Counted from the first letter of the stretch, positions 35,074 to 44,493 are shown. The stretch: 64,000 nt of DNA from JACDAN01 sp963802375 (GCA_963802375.1 CAWDIJ010000009.1:1-64000); one strand, 5' to 3'. Made by a program: numbers and translations. Notes: a model not told the origin generated them from the sequence alone.

Positions 35074-35893
35074 CCGCGAGCGCCACCGCAGCGGCCAACA
35101 GCAGGAGAGCAGCCCACGCGACGCTCGCGCGCGGGGTCAGGACGCTCGGCGGCGTCCATGACGTCCAGTCGCGCTTGACGAGCTGCTCGAACCAGAAGTC
35201 GCGCCACCCGACCGCGAGGCCGTAGACCAGCGTCAGCCCGAGCAGGAATCCCACGGCCAGTCGTGGCCCGTACCGGGTCAGCACGAGCGCAGCGGTGACG
35301 AGCAGCGTCGCGTCGAGGCCCTCGTGGTCGCCGAGGTGGACGGCCGGCGCGAGCCGACCGTCGCCGCCGCGCCGGATCTCCTCGCCGAGGAAGACGTCGC
35401 CTGGGAAGAAGAAGCCCGCAGCCGCAGCGATCCACACCAGCGCGGCGAGCCAGACCACGACACCGATCACCACCCGCAGCGGGTCGAGTCGGAGCCGTCC
35501 CACTCGCTCCCACGGCGCCTTCAGGCTGAGAGCGAATGCGATCGCGACGCCGATCGCGGGCACCACATTGACCGGCTTCGCATCGAGGTCGTGCTGATCG
35601 ACGACGCCGGGCACCGCCGTGACACCGCAGAGCACGGTCGCGATCCCGGCGGCCCATAGCGCGCCACGCGTCTCGATCCGGTCGGCGGCGAGCCACGCGA
35701 TCGAGATCGCGATCAGCGATACGGGATAGTTGAGGAAGACCAGCGCGCGTCCGAGCCCGGCCGTGACTCCCTCTTCGCTGACGTTGTAGAGCTCCTCGGG
35801 CGGCAGCCGCCAGTACGTGATCGCGATCAGACCGGCGGTCGCAAACAAGAGCGCCCACAGAGCGTCCACTGGTACAGGCCTTCGATGCGCCAT
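34961..35893 (-). CDS. Hypothetical polytopic membrane protein
   Basis: The protein of about 310 residues has around eight hydrophobic helices, starting VDALWALLFATAGLIAITYW. A short loop between helices 1 and 2 reads RLPPEELYNVSEEG. No enzyme motif is evident. ATG 35893 overlaps the divergent hydrolase start by nine bases; GTG 35869 is an alternative that avoids this. Its final 35 residues lie over the convergent udgX 3' end and may not be conserved. Confidence 0.65.
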   Translation of the reverse strand: MAHRRPVPVDALWALLFATAGLIAITYWRLPPEELYNVSEEGVTAGLGRALVFLNYPVSLIAISIAWLAADRIETRGALWAAGIATVLCGVTAVPGVVDQHDLDAKPVNVVPAIGVAIAFALSLKAPWERVGRLRLDPLRVVIGVVVWLAALVWIAAAAGFFFPGDVFLGEEIRRGGDGRLAPAVHLGDHEGLDATLLVTAALVLTRYGPRLAVGFLLGLTLVYGLAVGWRDFWFEQLVKRDWTSWTPPSVLTPRASVAWAALLLLAAAVALAVRRLEGPPRPVADPPRKGPSPLRGSPTAESTRGARSP

Positions 35894-36790
35894 GCTCTCG
35901 CCTGCCTCGTCGTGCTCATCCTCACCGCCTGCGGCGGCGGAAGCAAGGTCGCGGCCGATCCGGTCTACGCGTACGACGAGGACGAGCCGATCGCGAAGCA
36001 GGACGCCGGCCTCGCGAACTCGGACTACCCGGTCAAGATCCACGACATCAGCTTCGACGGCGGCGCCGAGCGGGTGCCTGGGTTCCTGCTCCTCCCGCCT
36101 GGCGAGGGCCCGTACCCAGCGGTCATCTACCTTCACGGGCAGGGCGGCGACCGGCTGGAGATGCTCTACACGGCGAGCTGGCTCGCCGGGCGGCGGGCGG
36201 TGGCGCTGACCGTCGAGTCCCCGTACTCGCCGAACCGAGAGATCGAGCTGGGGCCGGGAGTCGAGGGCCTCCGGAAGGAGCGGAACCGAACCGTGCAGAG
36301 CGTCGTCGAGCTGCGCCGCGCCGTCGACCTCCTCCAGTCACTCCCGCAGGTCGACGACGACAAGATCGGCTTCGTCGGCTACAGCGCCGGGGCCCGGACC
36401 GGCGCGATCCTCGCCGGCGTCGAGCCGCGGGTCAAGGCGTTCGTCTTCATGTCGGGCGGCGAGGACTCGGTCGACGAGTTCATGACGCTCGTCCAGCCCG
36501 AACAGCGCGACGAAGTGCGGCCGCTCCTCGAGGACACTGACGGACTGAAGTACATCGCCCAGGCGAGCCCTTCCAAGCTCTTCTTCCAGGCGGGGCTGAA
36601 GGACTCTGTGGTCCCGAAGGACGCGCTCGAGTCGCTGATCAAGGCGGGCAGTGAGCCGAAGAAAATCGGCTGGTACGACGCCGGCCACGACCTCGCCGTC
36701 CCGAAGGCGCAGCGCGATCAGCTGGACTGGCTCGCCGAGGTGCTGGCGATCGAGGGCCCGCCCGTCGAGGGAGCCGAGACCGGCCCCTAG
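35885..36790 (+). CDS. Secreted alpha/beta-hydrolase lipoprotein
   Basis: The 301-residue protein has a lipoprotein signal (MRHALACLVVLILTAC, lipobox LTAC) and an alpha/beta-hydrolase core: YLHGQGGDRLEM oxyanion region, nucleophile elbow GYSAGARTG near residue 168, acid in AGLKDSVVP and His in YDAGHDL. It resembles dienelactone hydrolase/acetyl-esterase types. Substrate unknown. The next gene begins nine bases after its stop. Confidence 0.87.
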   Translation: MRHALACLVVLILTACGGGSKVAADPVYAYDEDEPIAKQDAGLANSDYPVKIHDISFDGGAERVPGFLLLPPGEGPYPAVIYLHGQGGDRLEMLYTASWLAGRRAVALTVESPYSPNREIELGPGVEGLRKERNRTVQSVVELRRAVDLLQSLPQVDDDKIGFVGYSAGARTGAILAGVEPRVKAFVFMSGGEDSVDEFMTLVQPEQRDEVRPLLEDTDGLKYIAQASPSKLFFQAGLKDSVVPKDALESLIKAGSEPKKIGWYDAGHDLAVPKAQRDQLDWLAEVLAIEGPPVEGAETGP

Positions 36791-36799
36791 GATCTCCGG

Positions 36800-37696
36800 G
36801 TGCACGAGTGGGCGCCGGAGATCCGCGTCGACGAGCCGCTCGCCCGGCGGCTGATCGGGGAGCAGTTCCCCGAGGTCGACGGTCGATCATTCGAGTTGCT
36901 CGGCGAAGGCTGGGACACCACGGTCTACCTGGTGGACGAGCGCTGGGCCTTCAGGTTCCCGCGCAAGGAGATGGTCATTCCGGGATTCCGGAACGAGATT
37001 GCCCACCTCCCCGCGCTGGCGCCGCTCTTGCCCCTGCCGATCCCGGTGCCGACGCTCGTCGGTGAGCCGTCCGACGCATTCCGCTGGCCCTTCTACGGAG
37101 CGCCGTTTCTTCCCGGCCGAGAGCTCGCGGAGGCAAATCTCGGCGACCATGCGCGCGCCGGGCTCGCGCTTCCGCTCGCCGAGTTCCTGCGCGCACTGCA
37201 CGGGCTCGAGCTCGAAGCCGACCTCCCGCTCGACCCGGTCCGCCGCGCCGACATGCCGTTCCGAGTCGAGAGGACCCACGACCGGATGGGCAGGCTCGTG
37301 CAGGAGCGCCTCTGGCAGCCGCCGCCGCTGGTCGAAGAGCTCCTGGTCGAGGCGGAGCGCATCGCTCCTCCCGAGCCGGTCAATGTCTGCCACGGCGACC
37401 TCCACCTCCGGCATCTCCTGGTGGGAGACGACGGGCGGCCGGCAGCCGTCATCGACTGGGTCGATGTCTCACGGAACGACCCGGCGGTCGACCTCGTGCT
37501 CTTCTGGTCGTCCCTGCCGCCGGACGCACGCGGCGTCTTCCTCGACGCCTACGGCGTGGTGACGGACGAACGGCTGCTGCGGGCGCGGGTGCTCTCGCTG
37601 TTCCTCTGCGGGACGCTCGCGCTGTTCGGCCACCACGAAGGCCTGCCGGCGCTCAAACGCGAAGCGCTCGCCGGCCTCGACCGCACCTGCGTCTGA
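36800..37696 (+). CDS. Aminoglycoside phosphotransferase-like kinase
   Basis: The 298-residue protein has the APH/choline-kinase fold: GEGWDTTVYLVDERWAFRFP near residue 36, Brenner motif VNVCHGDLHLRHLLV near 196 and DFG-equivalent AVIDWVDVSRNDPAVDLV. Family members phosphorylate small alcohols, aminoglycosides or macrolides with ATP. A resistance role cannot be inferred from sequence alone. The GTG start follows the hydrolase stop closely, suggesting one transcript. Confidence 0.87.
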   Translation: MHEWAPEIRVDEPLARRLIGEQFPEVDGRSFELLGEGWDTTVYLVDERWAFRFPRKEMVIPGFRNEIAHLPALAPLLPLPIPVPTLVGEPSDAFRWPFYGAPFLPGRELAEANLGDHARAGLALPLAEFLRALHGLELEADLPLDPVRRADMPFRVERTHDRMGRLVQERLWQPPPLVEELLVEAERIAPPEPVNVCHGDLHLRHLLVGDDGRPAAVIDWVDVSRNDPAVDLVLFWSSLPPDARGVFLDAYGVVTDERLLRARVLSLFLCGTLALFGHHEGLPALKREALAGLDRTCV

Positions 37697-37704
37697 GCAA
37701 CGCA

Positions 37705-37730
37705 GGGAAGGCCGGGCCGCCGGCCCTCCC
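37705..37730. terminator. Hairpin between convergent genes
   Basis: A stem of six GC pairs (37710-37715 with 37720-37725), extended by GGGA/TCCC, lies between the kinase stop and the convergent DUF839 stop. No U-tract follows. It probably ends transcripts from both sides. Confidence 0.55.
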
Positions 37731-37747
37731 CGCCGCTCGTGGGGCGA

Positions 37748-39334
37748 TCAGTCGTCGTCGTCGTCGTCGTTGGGCTCGTCTGCAGGCATGAGCATCAGGA
37801 GCTGCCCGTCCTCCCACGTATTGACGCCTGGTGCGATCGTCGGCGGGTGGGCCTGAACGTCGAAGATCCACGTGCCCTTGCCGAAGACGTGCCCCGTGTC
37901 GGTGATGCCGCTGGTCTCCCAGATGCCGGGACCGACCGGGCCGCCGCCCGCCTGGCCCGGCGGATCGAGCTCGGCGATCCGCTCGGCGGAGCTCGCGCTG
38001 ACTCCGACGGAGCCACCCGTGATCCGGAAGCGCCAGATCGATCCGTCACGGCCCTTGGCACCCATGACCAGACGGCTCTCGGTCGTTCCGTCCTCGTTGA
38101 TCATCAGGTAGTCGTCGCTCGTGTCGACGTTGTCCGGGCTGATCGCGGTGTCGCCTCCTGCGGCGATCACGTCATCCGCCTCGTAGACCACCCGCAGGGT
38201 GCCCTGTGCAGTCGGGTCCTTTCGGTCGATGTTCAGTGAGTAGAGGCGGCCGAGCTCGTTCCCTCCAGTGAGCCCGCCTGTCGTCACGAAGAAGAACTGG
38301 TTCTCGTTCCTCTTGTTGAACGCGCCGTCCTCGGGCCGCGCGAAGTTGATCGCACCGGCCGCGTCCGACGCCGCCTCCAGCTGGGTCTCGGTGGTCGAGT
38401 CCGCGTTCGGGACTAGCACCCACTTGACCGGGATCGAGCCACTCTCGTCGCCGAAGCTCGACTCGAGCCTCTGAGCGGGGTCCACCGGTGCGAGCACGTA
38501 GAGGAGGCCGTTGTCGAGCCCGTTGCGGTTGAGCACGGTCACGCCCGGGCCTCGCTCTTTCTCGCCGACATACATGTAGACCTGGCTGTTCTCGACGGCG
38601 GGGTCGACCTGGAACGGGCCGTCCTCCAGCCCCATCACGACGGTGCGCTTACCGTGGTTCGGCTGGGGAACGGTGTTCTCCCAGGCGAAGCGCCCCATCT
38701 TGGGAAGCGTGTGAAGCTCGTTGTCGAAGATTGCGACCGCGACGCCGCCCTTCTGGTCGAACGTGTTCGCCTCGGTCCCCTCTTCTTCGTTCGGCATGTA
38801 GATCCAACGGTCGAAGCCGTCCGGCGGACCGACGAGGGTCGCCGAGCAGAAGCGCGAGAACGGTCGTGTCGAGTTGCTCATGTCCGGCGGCGGCTGCGGC
38901 ACCGGGTTCGCTTGGCTCTCGTCGTAGACGACGTCGTAGGCGCGATCGCCCGACAAGACGTTTCCGCGCCGATCGACGATGAGCTTCGAGACGATCGCCC
39001 CTCGGTTCAGCGGATCGCCGATGATCGGCTGCGATGTCGCCACCGCCGGAGAGACCGGCAGCTCGTGGTTCATCAAGATCGTCCGGGTCCCGTTGTGATT
39101 CCGGTGGGCACCGGTGCCGTCGGGGATGCCGACCATCTGATACTCCCTCGACGGGTTGTCGGTGAGCGGGACCGTGTCGCCCACCGAAAGGAGGCGCTTT
39201 GTCTCGTACCCACTTCCGGGCACCGGCACCGTGTATCGCTTGACGTCATTGATCGCGGCTACGCCGACCGCGGTGGATACGGCCACGGCAAGTGCAGTCG
39301 CGGCGAGTAGCGGCAGTGCTCTTCGCCTGAGCAT
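37748..39334 (-). CDS. Secreted DUF839/PhoX-like protein with poly-Asp tail
   Basis: The 528-residue protein has a signal peptide (LLAATALAVAVSTAVGVA), then the PhoX/DUF839 pattern: GTRTILMNHELPVSPA near residue 85, GRFAWENTVPQ, HGKRTVVMGLEDG near 232 and PDNVDTSDDYLMINEDG. PhoX phosphatases are calcium/iron enzymes outside the cell; several DUF839 proteins are not proven phosphatases. The C-terminus is DEPNDDDDDD, coded by a GAC run. Such a tail could bind calcium. Confidence 0.85.
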   Translation of the reverse strand: MLRRRALPLLAATALAVAVSTAVGVAAINDVKRYTVPVPGSGYETKRLLSVGDTVPLTDNPSREYQMVGIPDGTGAHRNHNGTRTILMNHELPVSPAVATSQPIIGDPLNRGAIVSKLIVDRRGNVLSGDRAYDVVYDESQANPVPQPPPDMSNSTRPFSRFCSATLVGPPDGFDRWIYMPNEEEGTEANTFDQKGGVAVAIFDNELHTLPKMGRFAWENTVPQPNHGKRTVVMGLEDGPFQVDPAVENSQVYMYVGEKERGPGVTVLNRNGLDNGLLYVLAPVDPAQRLESSFGDESGSIPVKWVLVPNADSTTETQLEAASDAAGAINFARPEDGAFNKRNENQFFFVTTGGLTGGNELGRLYSLNIDRKDPTAQGTLRVVYEADDVIAAGGDTAISPDNVDTSDDYLMINEDGTTESRLVMGAKGRDGSIWRFRITGGSVGVSASSAERIAELDPPGQAGGGPVGPGIWETSGITDTGHVFGKGTWIFDVQAHPPTIAPGVNTWEDGQLLMLMPADEPNDDDDDD

Positions 39335-39531
39335 CGACCCTCCCTGGTGTGAACTTCCGGGCTTCCCCCGGCCGCGGCCAGTCTCAGCGAGCCCGGAGCG
39401 CGGATGGGAGGCGGTCTGGTATCCAAAACGTAAGGGAGAGGAAACCGCTCGGGTTCATCCGAGGCGGGTGAGGCGCGCGTCCGATCGAGCCCGTAGCCTG
39501 GTTCCAGATTCCTTAGCGGAAGGAGCGCAAA

Positions 39532-39765
39532 ATGTCGTGGTTCTGGTGGCTGCTCGGCGTCCTCGTCCTGATCATGTGGATCGCGGCGATCGTCGACATC
39601 ATTCGGCGGAGGCATTCGCGGACGGGCGGCAAGACGGCGGCGTGGATTCTCATCGTCCTCATCCTCCCGGTCCTCGGAACGATCCTCTACTTCCTCATCA
39701 ACGGGACCGGCGACCCTGGAGTGCCGAGGGGCGGCACCGACGTGTCGCGGATGCCCGGCCACTGA
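39532..39765 (+). CDS. Small membrane protein with phospholipase D-nuclease N-terminal-like domain
   Basis: The 77-residue protein has two helices (WWLLGVLVLIMWIAAIVDII and AAWILIVLILPVLGTILYFL) separated by RRRHSRTGGKT. This PLDc_N arrangement is frequent in Actinobacteria as a stand-alone protein of unknown role. AAGGAG lies nine bases before the ATG. Confidence 0.8.
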   Translation: MSWFWWLLGVLVLIMWIAAIVDIIRRRHSRTGGKTAAWILIVLILPVLGTILYFLINGTGDPGVPRGGTDVSRMPGH

Positions 39766-39778
39766 CCCCAGGGCCCGG

Positions 39779-41167
39779 CTAGCGTCTTGGGCGCGGCGGC
39801 GTGCGCCGCACGAGTGTGCGCACGGTGGTGACGAGCCGCCGGTGGACGCCCGGACCGGTCGCGCGCAGGTCGCTCCACGCCGAGAAGATCCGCCAGGCGT
39901 GGGTAAACGTCCCGCCCTCGACATCGGCACGGCACCAGTCGAGCCCGAGCGCTGCGCAGGCCTGGATCCCGGGGTCGAGCCGCCACTCGCTGCTCGAGTC
40001 GCGGAGCGCGGTGCCGAGACGGTCGAGCAGCTGCCCGGTCTGCGAGACGAACGCGGCGTTCGACAGGCCCGTCTCGTTGTTGGGCGCCCAGGCGAAGCCG
40101 AAGCGATCGGGCCCGGTCCTGGTTGCCGCGAAGTTGCGGAAGGCGTACGTCTGCGACGAGACGAAGTGCCGCATCTGGTCGCCTGAGACCATCGTCCAGC
40201 CCAGGCCGACCGGCCACTGCCAGCCGGCGTTCCCGATCGGCGTGTGTGCGTACGAGAGGAAGGCACGAGCGGCGCCGAATGGGTGAGGTGCGACGGCGCC
40301 GAGCTTCGCGGCGTGCTGGAGGAAGTCGTTGAGGTACTCGCGGCGGGCTTCCGGCGCGGCGCCGGGGACGCCCCAGCGCCGTGCGTCGCCGTAGACCTCC
40401 TGTGCCCAGAAGCGGACGGTGCGCTGCATGTCGAGCCAGAACGGCGCATCGGACAGCCAGGACTTCATCGTCGCCTTGTAGGTGGACGCGTCTTTCGTGC
40501 CGTGCATCACGCCGATGACGAAGACGGCACCCTGCGCCGGACGCCCGTCGCCTTCGTACAGGCCGCTGACGAAAGCCCGTGCATCCTCCCGCGCCGTTCC
40601 GAGGTCCCGCCGGACGCTGGACGGGAACTCGTTGATCGCCCACGTATCACCCCGCTCAACGTCGTAGCCGGCCGCAGCCATGCGCCGCCGTGCCTCGACG
40701 CCGGCGTCGAACCACGTCCGACTCGTATCCCGCACCCAGCGCTGCCAGGCCGCCCAGTGGATCTCGGCCATGGCATGGAATCGCGGGCCGAGCGCGCGAA
40801 TCCGGTTGGCCTGTTTCGGCCGGGCATTGGTCTTGTTCGAGACGAGCGGCGGAACCGAGATGTAGTAGTCGGCACAGGGTGAGGCGCGCTCGGCGAGCTT
40901 CGGGGCGAGGCGCAGCCAGTCGCGGGCGGCGTAGAAGACGAGCTCGGCAGACCGGCAGTGCGGCACCAGCGCGGCGGAGCTCAGCCTCAGCCGCGGCTTG
41001 CCCGTCCGGTACGCGGGGTCGAGCGAGGCGGCGCGCGGCCCGCCGGCGCAATCGACGACGGAGAGCGTGCTCGCCGAGGTCGAGCAGCTAGCCGCGTGCG
41101 CGCTCGAGCCGACGGAAAGCGTGGCGGCGACGGCGGCGAGAACGACAAGCGCGAGACGTGACCCCAT
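39779..41167 (-). CDS. Secreted hypothetical protein
   Basis: The 462-residue protein has a signal peptide (RLALVVLAAVAATLSVG, cleavage after AHA) and a mature domain rich in Trp and aromatic residues (HAMAEIHWAAWQRWV, WAINEFPSSVRRDLG, FVIGVMHGTKD). No family is recognised. GAGAGG precedes the ATG at 41167. It lies between two other secreted-protein genes, so this stretch probably encodes envelope or extracellular functions. Confidence 0.75.
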   Translation of the reverse strand: MGSRLALVVLAAVAATLSVGSSAHAASCSTSASTLSVVDCAGGPRAASLDPAYRTGKPRLRLSSAALVPHCRSAELVFYAARDWLRLAPKLAERASPCADYYISVPPLVSNKTNARPKQANRIRALGPRFHAMAEIHWAAWQRWVRDTSRTWFDAGVEARRRMAAAGYDVERGDTWAINEFPSSVRRDLGTAREDARAFVSGLYEGDGRPAQGAVFVIGVMHGTKDASTYKATMKSWLSDAPFWLDMQRTVRFWAQEVYGDARRWGVPGAAPEARREYLNDFLQHAAKLGAVAPHPFGAARAFLSYAHTPIGNAGWQWPVGLGWTMVSGDQMRHFVSSQTYAFRNFAATRTGPDRFGFAWAPNNETGLSNAAFVSQTGQLLDRLGTALRDSSSEWRLDPGIQACAALGLDWCRADVEGGTFTHAWRIFSAWSDLRATGPGVHRRLVTTVRTLVRRTPPRPRR

Positions 41168-41474
41168 GGAACCTCTCTTCGGCGAATCCGTGGGCATTAC
41201 ACACGAAAGGCCCCTAAGCAAGCGCGTGGGCGCGCCGTGGGCGGCCAAGAAGACCGGCCGCATGGTCTCACCGCGAACACAGCATTCCACCGCGCTCGTG
41301 CCGGTTCAAGGCTAGGTTCTTGCGGCTGAACGACTGGAAAGAGCCCGTCGCGGCGCGCGGGTTCACGGTCCTCGGGGCGCTCGTCGTCCCATTCCAGCAC
41401 GGACGCGCGGACGGCGAAGGCGCGCGCACCGGGCGCGAAGGCGGGGCGGCCGCTCCGACCGCCCCGCCTGGACG
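41168..41474. other. Intergenic stretch with a GC hairpin
   Basis: No gene is supported here. A 10-bp stem (41440-41449 with 41459-41468) lies just after the stop of the DUF6351-like gene and probably ends its transcript. The rest has no clear motif. Confidence 0.5.
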
Positions 41475-43784
41475 CTAATCGTCGTCGTCGTCTCCGCGCC
41501 GGAGCTCGGGCGGCAGGCCCGCGTCCGGCTTGGAGTAGTCGCAGACGCCGGTCGGGAAGATCTCTTGCAGGCGCGCGACCTCGGTGTCCGTCGGCTGCCA
41601 CGCGCCGTAGACCCCGCGCCGAAGTGCCCGCTTGACCGACTGCCGCCGGCACTTGAAGACGCTTCCCTCGATCGGGCCGCCCGAGACGATCCGCGAGCTC
41701 GAGTAGAGCGGGAAGACGTTCGTGCAGGCACCGTTCGGGCCGTTGTCGAGGATCCCGTTCCAGACGCCGTCGCCCTTCGCCAGCAGCGAGCCGTTCGTCG
41801 CGAAGCAGGAGTCGACGGCGTCCGCCGGCTTGTTCTTGGCGACGCTGCGCTCCGGGTGCGCCTTGATGTTCTCGAGCCACTGGTCGAGCACGAGGAACGC
41901 CTGCGGCGTCTGGTCGAACTGCGGCGTGCCGGGGCGGGCGTCGGTGAACCAGATGATCTGGTTCGACGCACGGTCGTCGTAGTTCAGGAGCCGCTGCCGC
42001 GTGGCGAACGACTGGTGCGTGTGGTGCATGTCGAGCCGGTGCTCGAGGTAGTGACGCCAGTCGATCACCGGGATGTCGAGCTTGCCGCGGAACACCATCC
42101 CGGAGCGGTAGGCGGCGTACTGCGCGGCGCGGTCGCCCTCGCGCCGGGCGGCAGGCGTGGCGCCGCCGTCGGACGAGAGGTTCATGTTGCGCGCGCTCCA
42201 GACGTCAATTGAGCCGGGGCAGGCTGCCGGGATGTACGGGCAACCCTCCTGGACCATGTCCTTCGGCTCTTTCCACGAGCCGACGTTGGCGTTCAGGTCG
42301 AGGAACTGCGCCGGGGTAATCGTTCCGTCGCGGAGCGCCGTGAGGCCGTACTGCACGCCCACGTTGTCCCACGGCGAGCGCGCAAAGCCGGTCTCGTCCC
42401 GCCCGTAGATGTTCACGAGGTCGGCCCAGTGCGTCCACTCGACGGGACCGTGGACAGCGAGGCTGTACCCGGGCGCCGTGCCGAAGTGCGGGTTGAGCGC
42501 GAGCGGCGAGAGCCCGCGCCAGCCGTTGATGCACTCGCTGGAGCCGGGCGTCGGCATGTACGGCATCAGGGCGCCGAACGGGTTCGGCATCGTCGCGGAG
42601 GTGCTGAGCCCCTCGATGAGCGACCGGTTGACCCAGGTCCTCCACATCGAGAACGGGTCGGCGATGACCTTGGAGTCCGCCCAGCGCTCGAGCAGCTCGC
42701 AGTCGCCGACGTGGATCGTCTGCGTGACCATGTCCGAGTACGAGTACTGCGGCACGCCGCCGTCGAGCAGGCCGCGGTGGTTCTGCCCGTAGACGTACTG
42801 CTGGATGGCGCCGCCGGAGCCGCCGACGCCGATCGTGTACTCGGGCTCGGCGTAGGCGGAGACGAAGCGGTCCTTGACCATGATCGCCGTCTCGCCGCCG
42901 AGCTGGAGGTTGTAGTGCGTGTTCGTCCGCGTGCCGGACGAGTAGATGACGGCGTAGCCGAGGCCAAGGCCGGCGAGGTGGAGCATGTCGCCGCTGCTCG
43001 CGGCGCCCTGGGTGCGCCCGATCGCGACGCCGCCCGAGAAGCTGTAGAGCAGCTTGCCGTTCCAGGCGCTGAAGTCGGGTGCCGGCCCCTGCGACGCCGG
43101 CGAGAGCATCGCGATCGAGTACATGAAGCGGTTGATGACGCCGCGCTCCCAGCGGATGATCAGCGGCACTGTCTCGCCGTCGAGGGTCGTTACCTGCTGG
43201 ATGGTGGAGGGCGCCGGCGGCGAGGCCGGGTTGTAGTCCAGCCACTGGTTCGTCGTCGAGCGGTAGCGGAAGGAAACGACGGTCGCGGTCTCGCACGTCT
43301 CGGACTGCGCGATCGGCGGCAGCCCGAAGCCGCCCGCGTTGTTCGGCGTCGCGCAGACGAACGGCACCTGGCGCGGGCCCGAGAACATCGGCCCCTGGAT
43401 GTCGTGGTTCGTGAGCGTCAGCGAGTCCCGGTGCCGCCGGGACTTGCCGGGGCCGGCCGCGCGTGCGACGAGCTTGCTCTTGCCGAGCGGGAGCCCCGTC
43501 ACGACGCCTTCCAGCTGGTCGTTTCCCTCGGGATCGGCGGCGAACGCAGAGGTCACGTTCGTGCCGTTCAATGTGACGGTCACGGCCGAGAGCGGCACGC
43601 TCGCCGGCACAGCCACCTCGATGCGGGCGTCTCCGCCGGACACGAGGTGCGCCGGGCTCGAGACGACGCTGAGCTCGAGCGCGTTTCGTTTGCCCTTCGG
43701 CCGATCGTCGTCGCCGGCATACCCGGCGGACGTAGCGATGAGCGCGTAGGCGGCGACGAGCAGGCAGGCGGCAAGTCGTTTCAT
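41475..43784 (-). CDS. Secreted DUF6351-like protein with poly-Asp tail
   Basis: The 769-residue protein has a signal peptide (LAACLLVAAYALIATSAGYA), an N-terminal beta-domain, and a hydrolase-like core with VGGSGGAIQQYVYGQNH near residue 325, whose Ser is a likely nucleophile. Similar proteins are annotated DUF6351 or tannase/3HB-oligomer-hydrolase-like. The C-terminus is RRGDDDDD, as in the neighbour at 37748. It is transcribed in the same direction as the protein at 39779. Confidence 0.8.
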   Translation of the reverse strand: MKRLAACLLVAAYALIATSAGYAGDDDRPKGKRNALELSVVSSPAHLVSGGDARIEVAVPASVPLSAVTVTLNGTNVTSAFAADPEGNDQLEGVVTGLPLGKSKLVARAAGPGKSRRHRDSLTLTNHDIQGPMFSGPRQVPFVCATPNNAGGFGLPPIAQSETCETATVVSFRYRSTTNQWLDYNPASPPAPSTIQQVTTLDGETVPLIIRWERGVINRFMYSIAMLSPASQGPAPDFSAWNGKLLYSFSGGVAIGRTQGAASSGDMLHLAGLGLGYAVIYSSGTRTNTHYNLQLGGETAIMVKDRFVSAYAEPEYTIGVGGSGGAIQQYVYGQNHRGLLDGGVPQYSYSDMVTQTIHVGDCELLERWADSKVIADPFSMWRTWVNRSLIEGLSTSATMPNPFGALMPYMPTPGSSECINGWRGLSPLALNPHFGTAPGYSLAVHGPVEWTHWADLVNIYGRDETGFARSPWDNVGVQYGLTALRDGTITPAQFLDLNANVGSWKEPKDMVQEGCPYIPAACPGSIDVWSARNMNLSSDGGATPAARREGDRAAQYAAYRSGMVFRGKLDIPVIDWRHYLEHRLDMHHTHQSFATRQRLLNYDDRASNQIIWFTDARPGTPQFDQTPQAFLVLDQWLENIKAHPERSVAKNKPADAVDSCFATNGSLLAKGDGVWNGILDNGPNGACTNVFPLYSSSRIVSGGPIEGSVFKCRRQSVKRALRRGVYGAWQPTDTEVARLQEIFPTGVCDYSKPDAGLPPELRRGDDDDD

Positions 43785-43785
43785 C

Positions 43786-44034
43786 TCACTCTCCCCTGGT
43801 GGGCGGCTGAGTCGCCGCGACTATCTCGCCGCGACCTGCGGAGGTCAAGCTGCCTACCCAGCAGACCACTTGGGCCCCGTCGCCCTCGGTCACCCCGCCG
43901 CGCACGCGGACGACGTATCGCAGGAGTCGCCCGTACCGGTCGACGCGGTCGGACGCAGGCTCGGGCAAGAGCCGGACCAGCGTGCAGGGCGGGAGCGCGT
44001 CCAGAAGAACTTCCGCTTCAACCTGTTGTAGAGC
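43786..44034 (-). pseudogene. Staphylococcal-nuclease-like fragment
   Basis: The minus strand reads VEAEVLLDALPPCTLVRLLP then EPASDRVDRYGRLLRYVVR, the central strand-helix part of an SNase/thermonuclease domain including the Asp-Arg-Tyr-Gly-Arg block. The N-terminal active-site part (DGDT region) and the C-terminal helix are missing. The remnant lies between two intact genes. Confidence 0.55.
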
Positions 44035-44493
44035 CTAGCCGGGCCGCTCGGCGTACTCGACGCTGCGGAACGGCCACTCCGCGGCGATCCAGTCGCCGAC
44101 GCTGCGCCACAACGGAACGTCCAGGTCGGCGCGACTGGCCCGCACCCACGAGAGCACGTGCGCGTCGTGCTCGCTGTCCCGAACCGGATAGATGTAGACG
44201 CAGCCGACGACGTCCCCGCTCGGGCGGTCGAGCACGGTGTAGGTGAAGCCCGTGCGCTTTCGGAAGTCGTCGGCATGGCGCTCGAGGTCGCCGCGGTTCT
44301 CGTCCGAGGTCATCGCTCGCGGCCACGAGCTGTCGTGCCAGCCGGGGGTCGCGTGGATGTGCTCCTTCGAGGACGTCCAGGCGTCGTAGTCGCGCTCGTT
44401 GTGCTCCGGCCCGAGCGGCTCGAGCGTGAACAGCTCGGTCTCGAGCCGGGCCGGGACTACGAAGTCGGGCGGCACGAAGTCTTCGGGGCTCAT
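44035..44493 (-). CDS. GNAT-family N-acetyltransferase-like protein
   Basis: The 152-residue protein has the GNAT layout: LETELFTLEPLGPEHNERD at the start, TGFTYTVLDRPSGDVVGCVY beta strands 2-4 and AHVLSWVRASRADLDVPL. The usual Q/R-x-x-G-x-G/A pyrophosphate loop is not obvious, so catalysis is uncertain. ATG 44493 is chosen as the start of similarity. Confidence 0.72.
   Translation of the reverse strand: MSPEDFVPPDFVVPARLETELFTLEPLGPEHNERDYDAWTSSKEHIHATPGWHDSSWPRAMTSDENRGDLERHADDFRKRTGFTYTVLDRPSGDVVGCVYIYPVRDSEHDAHVLSWVRASRADLDVPLWRSVGDWIAAEWPFRSVEYAERPG

Noticed and set aside
39259..40449. Minus-strand frame of 396 codons
   Set aside because: Out-of-frame shadow of the secreted protein at 39779, spanning the small PLDc_N gene on the other strand.
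41168..41474. Plus-strand frame reading LNDWKEPVAARGFTVLGALV
   Set aside because: No start, no ribosome site and no recognised family; overlaps a terminator-like hairpin.
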